Source: Chryseobacterium sp. MYb7 (lineage in GTDB: Bacteria > Bacteroidota > Bacteroidia > Flavobacteriales > Weeksellaceae). From it: a DNA stretch of 64,000 bases. Positions 8,693 through 16,290 of the stretch are shown piece after piece. The first letter of the stretch is position 1; each line of letters starts with the position of its first letter. Where the stretch lies: positions 30,779 to 94,778 of the forward strand of contig NZ_PCOU01000021.1 in the NCBI RefSeq assembly GCF_002979455.1, read 5' to 3'. Position numbers and translations under genes: made by a program. Below the pieces are notes generated by a model, which made no database searches, was not told the origin of the DNA, and worked only from the letters and a program-made list of their open reading frames with translations.

Positions 8693-9472
8693 ATGGAAAT
8701 TTTAAATTCAAAAATATTCGGCGAAAATCTTACAAATACGCCGCTTCTTGTATTTCACGGATTATTTGGAATGCTTGACAACTGGGGAAGTTTCGGAAAG
8801 GATCTGGGAGAGTATCTTCCGGTGCATCTGATTGATCTTAGAAACCACGGAAGAAGCTTTCACTCCGATACTATGTCCCACGATGATCTGGCAGACGATA
8901 TTGCCCGCTATATGGATCATTACGGAATTCAGAAAGCACACGTTTTAGGACATTCATTAGGAGGAAAAGCAGTAATGCAGTTTGCTATAAAATATCCTGA
9001 ACGTGTTGATAAACTCATTGTGGTAGATATTTCGCCCAAAGCATATCCACCTCACCATCAGGGAATTATCAAAGCGCTTGAAACTGTTGATTTCGATACT
9101 GTAAACTCAAGAAATGAAGTAGAAGCAGTTTTGAACCAATATATCCCGGAAAGATCTACTGTACAGTTTTTAACGAAAAATCTGTATTGGGATGACAATA
9201 AAAAACTGGGTTGGAGATTCAATCTTAAAACATTATCAGAAAAATATACTGAATTTGTTTCCAATGCTATTAAATTCGGTGTTTTTGATGGTGAAACTTT
9301 ATTCATTGCAGGAGCAAAATCCAATTATATCCTGCCACAGGACGAATTTGGAATCAAACAACAGTTCCCTAAAGCTAAGGTGGTAACAGTAAAAAATGCA
9401 GGACATTGGGTACAGGCCGAAAATCCGATTGATTTTGCAAATGTTGTTAAGGAGTTTCTTGGATTGAATTAA
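8693..9472 (+). CDS. Alpha/beta-hydrolase esterase (YbfF-like)
   Basis: 259-aa alpha/beta hydrolase. The oxyanion-region HGLFGMLDNW lies near residue 26, the nucleophile elbow GHSLGG near 85-90 with Ser about 87, and the catalytic His in NAGHWVQAENP near 237. DLRNHGRS and VVDISPKAYPPHH are typical of the YbfF/ABHD11 group of short-acyl esterases. The reading frame is open upstream to 8648, but the ATG at 8693 is chosen because MEILNSKIFGENL matches the normal family start and the upstream codons are repeat-like spacer. The physiological substrate is unknown. Confidence 0.88.
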   Translation: MEILNSKIFGENLTNTPLLVFHGLFGMLDNWGSFGKDLGEYLPVHLIDLRNHGRSFHSDTMSHDDLADDIARYMDHYGIQKAHVLGHSLGGKAVMQFAIKYPERVDKLIVVDISPKAYPPHHQGIIKALETVDFDTVNSRNEVEAVLNQYIPERSTVQFLTKNLYWDDNKKLGWRFNLKTLSEKYTEFVSNAIKFGVFDGETLFIAGAKSNYILPQDEFGIKQQFPKAKVVTVKNAGHWVQAENPIDFANVVKEFLGLN

Positions 9473-9550
9473 TTTTATCCTTTGATTTTTTATATTATGT
9501 TAAATTTTTATTAAAAATCAATATTATTTCTCCATGAGTTGAAATTTTTG

Positions 9551-9557
9551 TACTTTG
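9551..9557 (+). promoter_or_regulatory. Possible -7 box of the graspetide operon
   Basis: TACTTTG, a one-base-shorter version of TAnnTTTG also seen before gldJ, lies 30 nt before the first precursor ATG. The upstream 60 bp are extremely AT-rich, and no TTG sits at the usual 17-23 nt; the only nearby TTG (9539-9541) is 9 nt away. Weak call. Confidence 0.35.
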
Positions 9558-9587
9558 GAATTGTCAAAACAATAAAAATATTAACTT

Positions 9588-9827
9588 ATGGAAAACAAAA
9601 ATTCAAAAAAGAAACCATTTTTCGCGACATTCTTGGAAAAACAGGTTAAAGACCCTGAAACAGTAAAAGGAGGAGCTGCAACTTCCAAACTTGCAGATCA
9701 GATTACGTCAATAATCAAGGACCAAATAACAACCGCTCTTCAAGACGGTGTTACAACACCAGATAATGACAATGTAACGATGAAATATCCTTCTGACGGA
9801 GATGAGGATGTTTTAGAAGTAGAATAA
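9588..9827 (+). CDS. Graspetide (microviridin-like) precursor peptide 1
   Basis: 79-aa RiPP precursor. Residues 1-29 are the leader: a Lys-rich start, the ligase-docking helix PFFATFLEKQ (10-19; PFFAxFLE is the microviridin leader signature), and a double-glycine end KGG (27-29). Residues 30-55 are a Thr/Ile/Gln-rich linker. The core TMKYPSDGDED (64-74) matches the microviridin motif TxKYPSDxEE. By analogy Thr64-Asp70 and Ser69-Asp72 would form esters and Lys66-Glu73 an amide; this mapping is inferred. A short VTTPDND stretch (55-61) precedes the core and recurs in precursor 2. It is followed by a second precursor and two ATP-grasp ligases. The mature product and cleavage site are unknown. 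Confidence 0.93.
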   Translation: MENKNSKKKPFFATFLEKQVKDPETVKGGAATSKLADQITSIIKDQITTALQDGVTTPDNDNVTMKYPSDGDEDVLEVE

Positions 9828-9832
9828 ATATA

Positions 9833-9844
9833 TAGCTTAAGCTA
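9833..9844. repeat. Short palindrome between the two precursor genes
   Basis: TAGCTTAAGCTA is a perfect 12-bp palindrome inside an ATATAT-rich spacer, a few bases after the first precursor stop. It could form a small stem in the mRNA or be chance in AT-rich DNA. Confidence 0.3.
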
Positions 9845-9874
9845 AATTATATATCAAACCAAAACTAAAACATT

Positions 9875-10102
9875 ATGAAAAGCAACAACTCAAAGAAGAA
9901 GCCGTTTTTCGCGTCATTCTTAGAAAAACAGGTAAAGGATCCTGAAACAGTAAAAGGAGGAACAGGTATTATCTCAATTCCAGAAAGAGATATGATCACA
10001 AAACCTGCTGTAGATACTGTAACTTCTCCAAAAGACGATATGATGCACACGCTGAAATATCCATCTGATGGTGATGATGATACAATCATTATTCCGCTAT
10101 AA
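9875..10102 (+). CDS. Graspetide (microviridin-like) precursor peptide 2
   Basis: 75-aa paralogue of the preceding precursor, 47 bp downstream. The 29-residue leaders differ at only four positions (2, 3, 4 and 14) and both end in DPETVKGG, whereas the linkers are unrelated. The core TLKYPSDGDDD (59-69) has Asp at every acceptor position: predicted pairs are Thr59-Asp65, Ser64-Asp67 and Lys61-Asp68 by analogy with microviridin. A VTSPKDD stretch (49-55) sits seven residues before the core, aligned with VTTPDND of precursor 1, and may be a decayed second core. The hydrophobic tail TIIIPL is unusual. A terminator-like hairpin follows. Confidence 0.93.
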   Translation: MKSNNSKKKPFFASFLEKQVKDPETVKGGTGIISIPERDMITKPAVDTVTSPKDDMMHTLKYPSDGDDDTIIIPL

Positions 10103-10130
10103 AAACAGTAGAATATTTTTAAAATAATAG

Positions 10131-10160
10131 GGGAAACTTAAAGTTTAAGTTTCCCTTTTT
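10131..10160 (+). terminator. Attenuator hairpin between precursors and ligases
   Basis: GGGAAACTTAAA (10131-10142) and TTTAAGTTTCCC (10144-10155) form a perfect inverted repeat, followed directly by TTTTT. It is a textbook intrinsic terminator placed 28 nt after the second precursor and 15 nt before the first ligase gene. Partial read-through would give many precursors per enzyme, a common RiPP arrangement. Confidence 0.85.
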
Positions 10161-10174
10161 AATACAACCGGCAA

Positions 10175-11131
10175 ATGATTCTCTGCATCACCCATTCACA
10201 GGATTTTTATAATATCGATCTTTTTTTCGACTACCTGACCTCTAAAAATATTCCGTATTTCAGATTGAATTCTGACCGTCTGAATCATCTTCAGAAAATC
10301 AGTATTCATGAAGACTCATTCGAATTAACGGATGAGTCCGGAAATACCATCCATTCCGATACCATCAAAGGAGTGTGGCACAGAAAAGCTTGGAGAATCA
10401 GTACTCCCGAAGAATTGGATCAGGACTATGAAAGAATCTTCCTGAAAGAATATGGAAGCCTTCGATACAATCTGCTGACAGCTTTAGAAGATATTCCCTG
10501 GATCAATCCTTATGAAAATGAGAAGAAGATTGACGGAAATAAGATATTTCAGCTAAAAGTAGCAGAGAGAAATAACTTAACTATTCCCAAAACGATCTTT
10601 TCTAATGATGATGAAAAAATAAAAACATTTTTCTATCAATATTGTCAGGGAAAAGCCATAGCTAAACTTCATGGAGTAACAGCCAAAACAATGTCAGGGG
10701 AAAACATGATTTCCACTACTGTTATTGAAGAGGAATCCTTAGAACACCTTTCTGATATTGCGTATTGTCCAATGATTTTCCAGCCTTATATTGATAAAGA
10801 ATATGAGCTGAGAATTGTCTATGTAGACGGTGAATTTTTCACAGGAAAGATCAATAACAGCGAAAATGTAGATTGGAGAGTAGCTCGTGAAGGCTATTTT
10901 TGGTCCGTTTATGAACTTCCGGATGCTGTCAAAACGAATCTCACTTCTATGATGAACGAAATGGGATTGTATATAGGAGCCATTGATATGATCAAAGGGA
11001 GGGACGGAGCCTACTATTTCCTTGAAGTGAATCCACAGGGAGAGTGGGGAATGTTACAGAAAGAACTGGAATTTCCCATTGCAGAAAGAATTGCCGATAA
11101 CCTTATCAAAAGAATCAATTTCCATGAATAA
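10175..11131 (+). CDS. Graspetide ATP-grasp ligase 1 (MvdC/MvdD family)
   Basis: 318-aa ATP-grasp enzyme predicted to activate core Asp/Glu side chains as acyl phosphates and join them to Thr/Ser hydroxyls or the Lys amine of the precursors. The N-terminal ILCITHSQDFYNID and KGVWHRKAWRI are characteristic of microviridin ligases. The ATP-grasp region has AKLHGVTAKTMSG, the adenine-loop strand MIFQPYIDKEYELRIVYVDG and the metal-binding end DMIKGRDGAYYFLEVNPQGEW (ExN). In microviridin operons the first ligase is usually the amide-forming MdnB/MvdC type; that assignment by gene order is tentative. It overlaps the next gene by 8 bp, which suggests translational coupling. Confidence 0.92.
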   Translation: MILCITHSQDFYNIDLFFDYLTSKNIPYFRLNSDRLNHLQKISIHEDSFELTDESGNTIHSDTIKGVWHRKAWRISTPEELDQDYERIFLKEYGSLRYNLLTALEDIPWINPYENEKKIDGNKIFQLKVAERNNLTIPKTIFSNDDEKIKTFFYQYCQGKAIAKLHGVTAKTMSGENMISTTVIEEESLEHLSDIAYCPMIFQPYIDKEYELRIVYVDGEFFTGKINNSENVDWRVAREGYFWSVYELPDAVKTNLTSMMNEMGLYIGAIDMIKGRDGAYYFLEVNPQGEWGMLQKELEFPIAERIADNLIKRINFHE

Positions 11132-12128
11132 AATATTAATTATTACCCATACCGCAGATAACTTTTCTATTGAAAAAGTAACAGAATACATAGAAAAAAA
11201 TAATTGTGAAGTCATTCGTTTTGATGTTGATGTTTATCCTTTACAAAACAAATTGTCCACTATTTTCCAGGATGGAGAATGGATAAGCTATCTTGAAACA
11301 CCTGAAGCAAAACACCGTTTGGACGATATTTCAGCCATCTGGTACAGAAGAGCTTACAATATTGGAAAAGGATTAAGAGAAGAGATGGATACTAAATTTT
11401 ACGGAGCAGCAATGGGCGAGATTCGAAATACGCTTTTCGGGTTTTTCGAATCGGTAGACGCATATTCTTTAGGGAAACCAAGTGTTTACAGAAGACTTGA
11501 CAGCAAAGAAGAACAATTGAAAATTGCAGATAAATTAGGGCTGACTATTCCTGCAACTTGTCTTACAAACAGTCCTGAGGAAGCCAGAAAATTTATCCTA
11601 AAACATCAAAATGTCGTGGCTAAAATGCAAACCGGTTTTGCCATTTATGAAGACGGTGTAGAAAATGTAGTATTTACCAATGTTGTCCGCGAAGATAAAC
11701 TGGAAGAACTGGATTCTCTATTGTACTGTCCTATGCAGTTTCAGCAAATGATTCAAAAGAAAAAAGAGCTTCGTATTACCATTGTGGGAAGAGACGTCTA
11801 TGCATTCGAAATAGATTCCCAGCAGTCTGAAGATGCCAAAATAGACTGGAGAAAAGATGGAGTTAATCTTATTGATAAATGGAACAGAACAGAACTTCCG
11901 GCAGATGTAGAATCAAAACTGCTTGAACTTCTTGATATCTATAACGTAGATTACGGAGCGATAGACATGATTGTTTCCCCTGAAGACGAGTATTATTTCA
12001 TCGAGATCAATGCAGCAGGAGAGTTTTTCTGGCTGGATAATCTTACAGAAGGGAATCTTATTTCCAAAAGCATTGCAGACGTTCTTTGCGACAAAGCACC
12101 AAGAAGAAATAATGAAGTAATAGCTTAA
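11124..12128 (+). CDS. Graspetide ATP-grasp ligase 2 (MvdC/MvdD family)
   Basis: 334-aa paralogue of the preceding ligase. The start is taken at ATG 11124 (MNKILIITHTADNFS), which matches the ligase family start; the longer frame from 11079 lies inside ligase 1. It has AIWYRRAYNIG, the ATP-binding strand YCPMQFQQMIQKKKELRI, and the catalytic/metal end DYGAIDMIVSPEDEYYFIEINAAGEF (ExN), with the late FWLDN segment seen in ester-forming MdnC/MvdD enzymes. By order and this C-terminus it is the likelier ester ligase, but this is inference. It is the last gene of the cluster; no N-acetyltransferase, protease or ABC transporter follows. Confidence 0.92.
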   Translation: MNKILIITHTADNFSIEKVTEYIEKNNCEVIRFDVDVYPLQNKLSTIFQDGEWISYLETPEAKHRLDDISAIWYRRAYNIGKGLREEMDTKFYGAAMGEIRNTLFGFFESVDAYSLGKPSVYRRLDSKEEQLKIADKLGLTIPATCLTNSPEEARKFILKHQNVVAKMQTGFAIYEDGVENVVFTNVVREDKLEELDSLLYCPMQFQQMIQKKKELRITIVGRDVYAFEIDSQQSEDAKIDWRKDGVNLIDKWNRTELPADVESKLLELLDIYNVDYGAIDMIVSPEDEYYFIEINAAGEFFWLDNLTEGNLISKSIADVLCDKAPRRNNEVIA

Positions 12129-12150
12129 AAATAATAGGCTTTTTGAGCAT

Positions 12151-12187
12151 AAAAGTCCTGAAAGCTGTAAATGCTTTCAGGACTTTT
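12151..12187 (+). terminator. Terminator of the graspetide operon
   Basis: AAAAGTCCTGAAAGC (12151-12165) pairs perfectly with GCTTTCAGGACTTTT (12173-12187) around a 7-nt loop, 23 nt after the second ligase stop. It marks the end of the cluster. Confidence 0.85.
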
Positions 12188-12385
12188 AATTTTGATCATG
12201 TACTATGGTTGAAATTTCCAGATTTATTGTTTTCAGAATGATAATATTGGTTAAATTAAGCTGAATTATGCTTTAAAAATCGCAAATTTGCAAAAGCAGT
12301 TTTTCGGGTGAATTTTTACAATAACCTGAAAATTGCCGGATAGAAAATATTGTTATATTTTAGTCAGCAATCAAGAAAATAATTA

Positions 12386-13399
12386 ATGATTTTTGTAACG
12401 GGTGCTACCGGAATTCTTGGAAGAATAATTGTACTGGAACTTCTTAAGAAGGGGAAACATGTACGTGCTTCCAAAAGACCGGGCAGCAATATAAACGAAG
12501 TAAAGCATTCATACAGCTTTTATACGGAGAATCCTGACGATTTTTTTAATAAAATTGAATGGGTAAACGTAGATTTTGATGACCTCGATTCTTTGCAAAC
12601 TGCGCTGATAGGCGTAGATGAGGTATATCATTGTGCTGCAAAAGTAAGCTTCCATCCGAAAGATGAAAAAGAAATGTACCGCACAAATATCAAAGGTACA
12701 GAGAATCTTTTGTTTGCCTGTGAAGGATCAGATGTTAAAAAGTTTCTCCATGTAAGCTCTGTTGCCGTTCTTGATAATTACAATGATAAAGGAGAATTGG
12801 ATGAGGAATCTGACTTTAATCCAAAGCTGGAACACTCAGCGTATGCAATTTCCAAACATTTATCCGAAATGGAAGTATGGAGAGCCTCAGCAGAAGGTCT
12901 TAATACTATCATTATCAATCCTGGAATGATTGTAGGAAGCGGAAACTGGACTCAAAGCAGCGGTGAACTTTTCTCTACCTTTGAAGACAATAGTTTTACC
13001 TTTTCAGGAGGTTCTGCTTACGTTGACGTGAGAGATGTCGCCAATACTGCTATTGGACTAATGGACAATAACCTTTTCGGAGAACGTTTTATTATTGTCT
13101 CTGAAAATAACAGATATGCCGACCTTGCAAAACAGGTCAGAACCCGTCTTGGTCTTAAAGATGCCAGAATTCTTTCACAATCTGTATTAAATATCGGAAG
13201 AATAGCCAACACCCTTTTCGGATGGCTGATCCCGAAACTGAAAATGGTTACCAAATCAAATATTGAGGCCATTTCTTCTTTCAACACCATTTCCAATCAC
13301 AAAGTCAAAGAAAAGCTGAACTATCAGTTTATTCCAGTAAAAGAAAGTATAGACTTTCACCTGAATAATTATATTAACGACAAAAAGCTGAAGAAATGA
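12386..13399 (+). CDS. Extended SDR: NAD-dependent epimerase/dehydratase family
   Basis: 337-aa extended short-chain dehydrogenase. The Rossmann glycine motif GATGILG is at residues 5-11 and the catalytic YAISK (YxxxK) near 151-155, with upstream Ser in HVSSVAV. VYHCAAKVSFHPKDEKEM resembles 3-beta-hydroxysteroid dehydrogenase/dihydroflavonol reductase-like members. The substrate is unknown. The stop codon overlaps the acyl-CoA synthetase start by 4 bp (ATGA), so the two proteins are translationally coupled. An isolated 10-bp palindrome GCAAATTTGC at 12292-12301 lies upstream. Confidence 0.88.
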   Translation: MIFVTGATGILGRIIVLELLKKGKHVRASKRPGSNINEVKHSYSFYTENPDDFFNKIEWVNVDFDDLDSLQTALIGVDEVYHCAAKVSFHPKDEKEMYRTNIKGTENLLFACEGSDVKKFLHVSSVAVLDNYNDKGELDEESDFNPKLEHSAYAISKHLSEMEVWRASAEGLNTIIINPGMIVGSGNWTQSSGELFSTFEDNSFTFSGGSAYVDVRDVANTAIGLMDNNLFGERFIIVSENNRYADLAKQVRTRLGLKDARILSQSVLNIGRIANTLFGWLIPKLKMVTKSNIEAISSFNTISNHKVKEKLNYQFIPVKESIDFHLNNYINDKKLKK

Positions 13400-15165
13400 A
13401 TCTTGCAGAGGCAATTATCCTTAAAAATGTAGAAAAACATCCTATAAAAGGGGCAATCGGATTTAAAAAGAAAGATGCTGGTTGGAAAGAGCTGAGCTGG
13501 AAAAAATTCAGTGAAATTATTTTTAAAACAGCCAATGCATTAAAAGAATCCGGAGTTCAGGAGAATGACAAAGTTGCTATTTATTCAGATAATTCGTCCG
13601 AATGGATGATCATGGATTTGGCTTCAATGGCGATTGGTGCTATTACGGTACCTATTTATTCTACTAATAATGCTGAGCAGGCAGAACATATCATTAACGA
13701 TTCCGGAGCTAAAGTTGTTTTAGTAGGAAATCAGATGCAGTATGACGCCTGTCTTGAGTTTTTACATAAAGAAGAAAACAACCTGGAAACAATTATTGTT
13801 TCCAAAAAAGCAGTGTGGATCAAGAAAGAATTCAACAGTTTTTATCTTGAAGATTTTATTGCAAAAGCTTCACCGAAGCTGGAGATCTGTAAGAAAGAAA
13901 ATGATGATACCGCAACATTAATTTATACTTCCGGAACCACCGGAACCCCAAAAGGAGTAATGCTTACCCACGGAAATTTCATCAAAGCATTCGACTCTCA
14001 TTTCGAATTTTTTAAGTTTAAAAATTTTGAAGAAGAACTTTCACTGGCATTCTTACCCTTAAGCCATGTTTTTGAAAGAAGTTGGAGTCTATTGAGCCTT
14101 TATGGAGGTGCTCGTGTTTATTTCCTGGAAGACCCGAAAAACATAGCCAAAGCACTGGAAGAAGTAAAACCTACAGCCATGTGTGCCGTACCAAGATTCT
14201 TCCAGAAAGTATATGCCGGAGTTTTGGAAAAAGCGGAAGAAGGTTCATCATTAAAGAAAAAAATCTTTGACTGGGCGCTTAAAACCGGATGGGAAACTTC
14301 TGAACTAAGAAGAAATGAAAAACCGATTCCTTTTGGGCTAAAACTCAAAGAATCTGTTGCAGATATGTTGGTTTTCAGCAAAATTAAAGATAAAATGGGT
14401 GGCAGACTTTGGTTTTTACCTTGTGGTGGAGCATCATTGTCACCGGAAGTTACCCGCTTTTTTGAATCAGTAGGAATTCACGTAACCGTTGGATATGGAT
14501 TAACAGAAACTACAGCCACATTGACTCTTTTTCCTTTGACTCACTTTGAACATGGCACGAGTGGAAAACCACTTCCGGGAGTAGAAATGCGTATCGGAGA
14601 AAATGATGAAATCCAAGCCAGAGGAAACGGAATCATGAAAGGGTATTACAATAAACCTGAAGAAACCCAGAACGTATTTACAGAAGACGGATGGTTCAAA
14701 ACCGGTGATGCAGGAAAGTTTGACGAGAAAGGAAACCTGATTATCACAGACAGAATCAAAGACCTGATGAAAACTTCCAACGGAAAATACATTGCTCCGC
14801 AACAAATCGAAAACCTTCTGACCAATAATAATTTCATTCAGCAAATCATGCTGATTGCGGAAGGAAGACAGTTTGTTTCAGCGCTAATTGTTCCTAATTT
14901 CGAGTTTTTACAGGATTATATCAAGAAAAATAATATTCCTTTTACCAACTGGGAAGATGCTGTAAAAAATGAAGAGGTAATCAACCTTTACAAAGAAAAA
15001 ATTAAAGAATTACAGGATCACTTGGCAGACTATGAAAAAGTGAAGAAATTCACTTTAATGCCGGCAGAATTTGATATCAATACAGGAGAAATTACTCCTA
15101 CATTGAAAGTCAAAAGAAATGTAGTGATCAAAAAATACGCAGATATTATAGAGAAGATGTATTAA
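13396..15165 (+). CDS. Long-chain acyl-CoA synthetase (AMP-binding, FadD15-like)
   Basis: 589-aa adenylate-forming enzyme that activates fatty acids to acyl-AMP and then acyl-CoA. The ATP/AMP P-loop TLIYTSGTTGTPKGVML lies at about residues 174-190, the A5 motif GYGLTETTA near 364-372, and the hinge and C-terminal motif DRIKDLMKTSNGKYIAP near 453-469. Length and the LPLSHVFERSW segment match bacterial long-chain acyl-CoA synthetases. It is the middle gene of an SDR-synthetase-mvaD operon. Confidence 0.92.
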   Translation: MNLAEAIILKNVEKHPIKGAIGFKKKDAGWKELSWKKFSEIIFKTANALKESGVQENDKVAIYSDNSSEWMIMDLASMAIGAITVPIYSTNNAEQAEHIINDSGAKVVLVGNQMQYDACLEFLHKEENNLETIIVSKKAVWIKKEFNSFYLEDFIAKASPKLEICKKENDDTATLIYTSGTTGTPKGVMLTHGNFIKAFDSHFEFFKFKNFEEELSLAFLPLSHVFERSWSLLSLYGGARVYFLEDPKNIAKALEEVKPTAMCAVPRFFQKVYAGVLEKAEEGSSLKKKIFDWALKTGWETSELRRNEKPIPFGLKLKESVADMLVFSKIKDKMGGRLWFLPCGGASLSPEVTRFFESVGIHVTVGYGLTETTATLTLFPLTHFEHGTSGKPLPGVEMRIGENDEIQARGNGIMKGYYNKPEETQNVFTEDGWFKTGDAGKFDEKGNLIITDRIKDLMKTSNGKYIAPQQIENLLTNNNFIQQIMLIAEGRQFVSALIVPNFEFLQDYIKKNNIPFTNWEDAVKNEEVINLYKEKIKELQDHLADYEKVKKFTLMPAEFDINTGEITPTLKVKRNVVIKKYADIIEKMY

Positions 15166-15186
15166 ATAATACACTTAAATTAAACT

Positions 15187-16245
15187 ATGACGACACAAGA
15201 TTTTATAGGAAAAGAAAATTTCAATATTCATTCACAAACGGTTTCAGAAAGCTGTCCGTCTAATATTGCCCTGATTAAATATTGGGGGAAATATGACAAT
15301 CAGATTCCTGCTAATCCTAGTATCAGTTATACTTTGAACCACTGTAAAACCAATACATCAATGGAATTTACAGCGGATGCTCCCTTTTCAGTACAAACTT
15401 TCCTGTCTGGAAATGAGGAAGTAAAATTTGCTGAGAAAATAGAGAAATATTTCAAAAATATAGAGCAGTACCTTCCATGGATTTTAAAAGGAAAATATAT
15501 GATCAGAACAGAGAATACATTTCCACACAGTTCCGGGATTGCAAGCTCGGCTTCAGGATTTGGAGCCATTGCAAAATGCCTGATGGCATTGGATGCTTCA
15601 TTTTCAGAAAAAACATCTGAAGAAGAATCTTTAAGAAAAGCTTCATTTTTAGCAAGATTAGGAAGTGGAAGTGCATGCCGAAGCTTATATAACGGGCTTG
15701 TTGTGTGGGGAGAAAGTGATGAGGTAGAAGGAAGTTCAGATCTATTCGGAGTACAGTATCCGGATAGTGAAGTTCATGAGGTTTTCAAAAGTTTTAATGA
15801 TTGGGTTCTGTTAATTCATGAAGGCCAGAAAAGTGTTTCTTCAACAGTAGGACATGGCTTAATGAATACCAATCCCTATGCAGAAAGAAGATTTCAGGAG
15901 GCAAGGGAAAATTTCGTTCCCATAAAAGACATACTGAAGAGTGGAGATATGGAACGTTTTATCAAACTGGTAGAACATGAAGCACTTACGCTGCACGCTA
16001 TGATGATGATGAGCGATCCTGCTTTTATCCTGATGAAAACAGGTACATTGGAAGTCATTAATAAAATCTGGGACTTCAGAAGAGAAACCGGTCTTCCTTT
16101 ATTCTTTACGCTGGATGCCGGAGCCAATGTTCACCTTCTGTTTCCAAATAATGGGTCGGAAGAACAGATCAAAGCCTTTATTGAAGCTGAATTATTACAG
16201 CACACTCAAAAGAATGGAGTAGTGAAGGATATAATGAGATTTTAA
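15187..16245 (+). CDS. mvaD: Diphosphomevalonate decarboxylase family protein
   Basis: 352-aa GHMP-superfamily enzyme of the mevalonate pathway, forming isopentenyl diphosphate from mevalonate diphosphate with ATP. The diagnostic NIALIKYWGKYDNQIPANPS is near residues 24-43 and the phosphate-binding loop PHSSGIASSASGFGAI near 112-127. LGSGSACRS and LDAGANVHLL are also family hallmarks. Mevalonate-3,5-bisphosphate decarboxylases share this family, but Flavobacteriia use the classical mevalonate route, so that role is preferred. It starts 21 bp after the acyl-CoA synthetase. Confidence 0.92.
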   Translation: MTTQDFIGKENFNIHSQTVSESCPSNIALIKYWGKYDNQIPANPSISYTLNHCKTNTSMEFTADAPFSVQTFLSGNEEVKFAEKIEKYFKNIEQYLPWILKGKYMIRTENTFPHSSGIASSASGFGAIAKCLMALDASFSEKTSEEESLRKASFLARLGSGSACRSLYNGLVVWGESDEVEGSSDLFGVQYPDSEVHEVFKSFNDWVLLIHEGQKSVSSTVGHGLMNTNPYAERRFQEARENFVPIKDILKSGDMERFIKLVEHEALTLHAMMMMSDPAFILMKTGTLEVINKIWDFRRETGLPLFFTLDAGANVHLLFPNNGSEEQIKAFIEAELLQHTQKNGVVKDIMRF

Positions 16246-16267
16246 ATAAGAATAAATATTCAATAGG

Positions 16268-16290
16268 AGTGGGCTTTAGCCCACTTTTTT
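16268..16290 (+). terminator. Terminator of the SDR-fadD-mvaD operon
   Basis: AGTGGGC (16268-16274), loop TTTA, GCCCACT (16279-16285), then a T run to 16290. The T run overlaps the TAA of the convergent EEP gene. The stem contains the GGGCTTTAGCCC palindrome that also recurs as a dispersed repeat. Confidence 0.85.
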
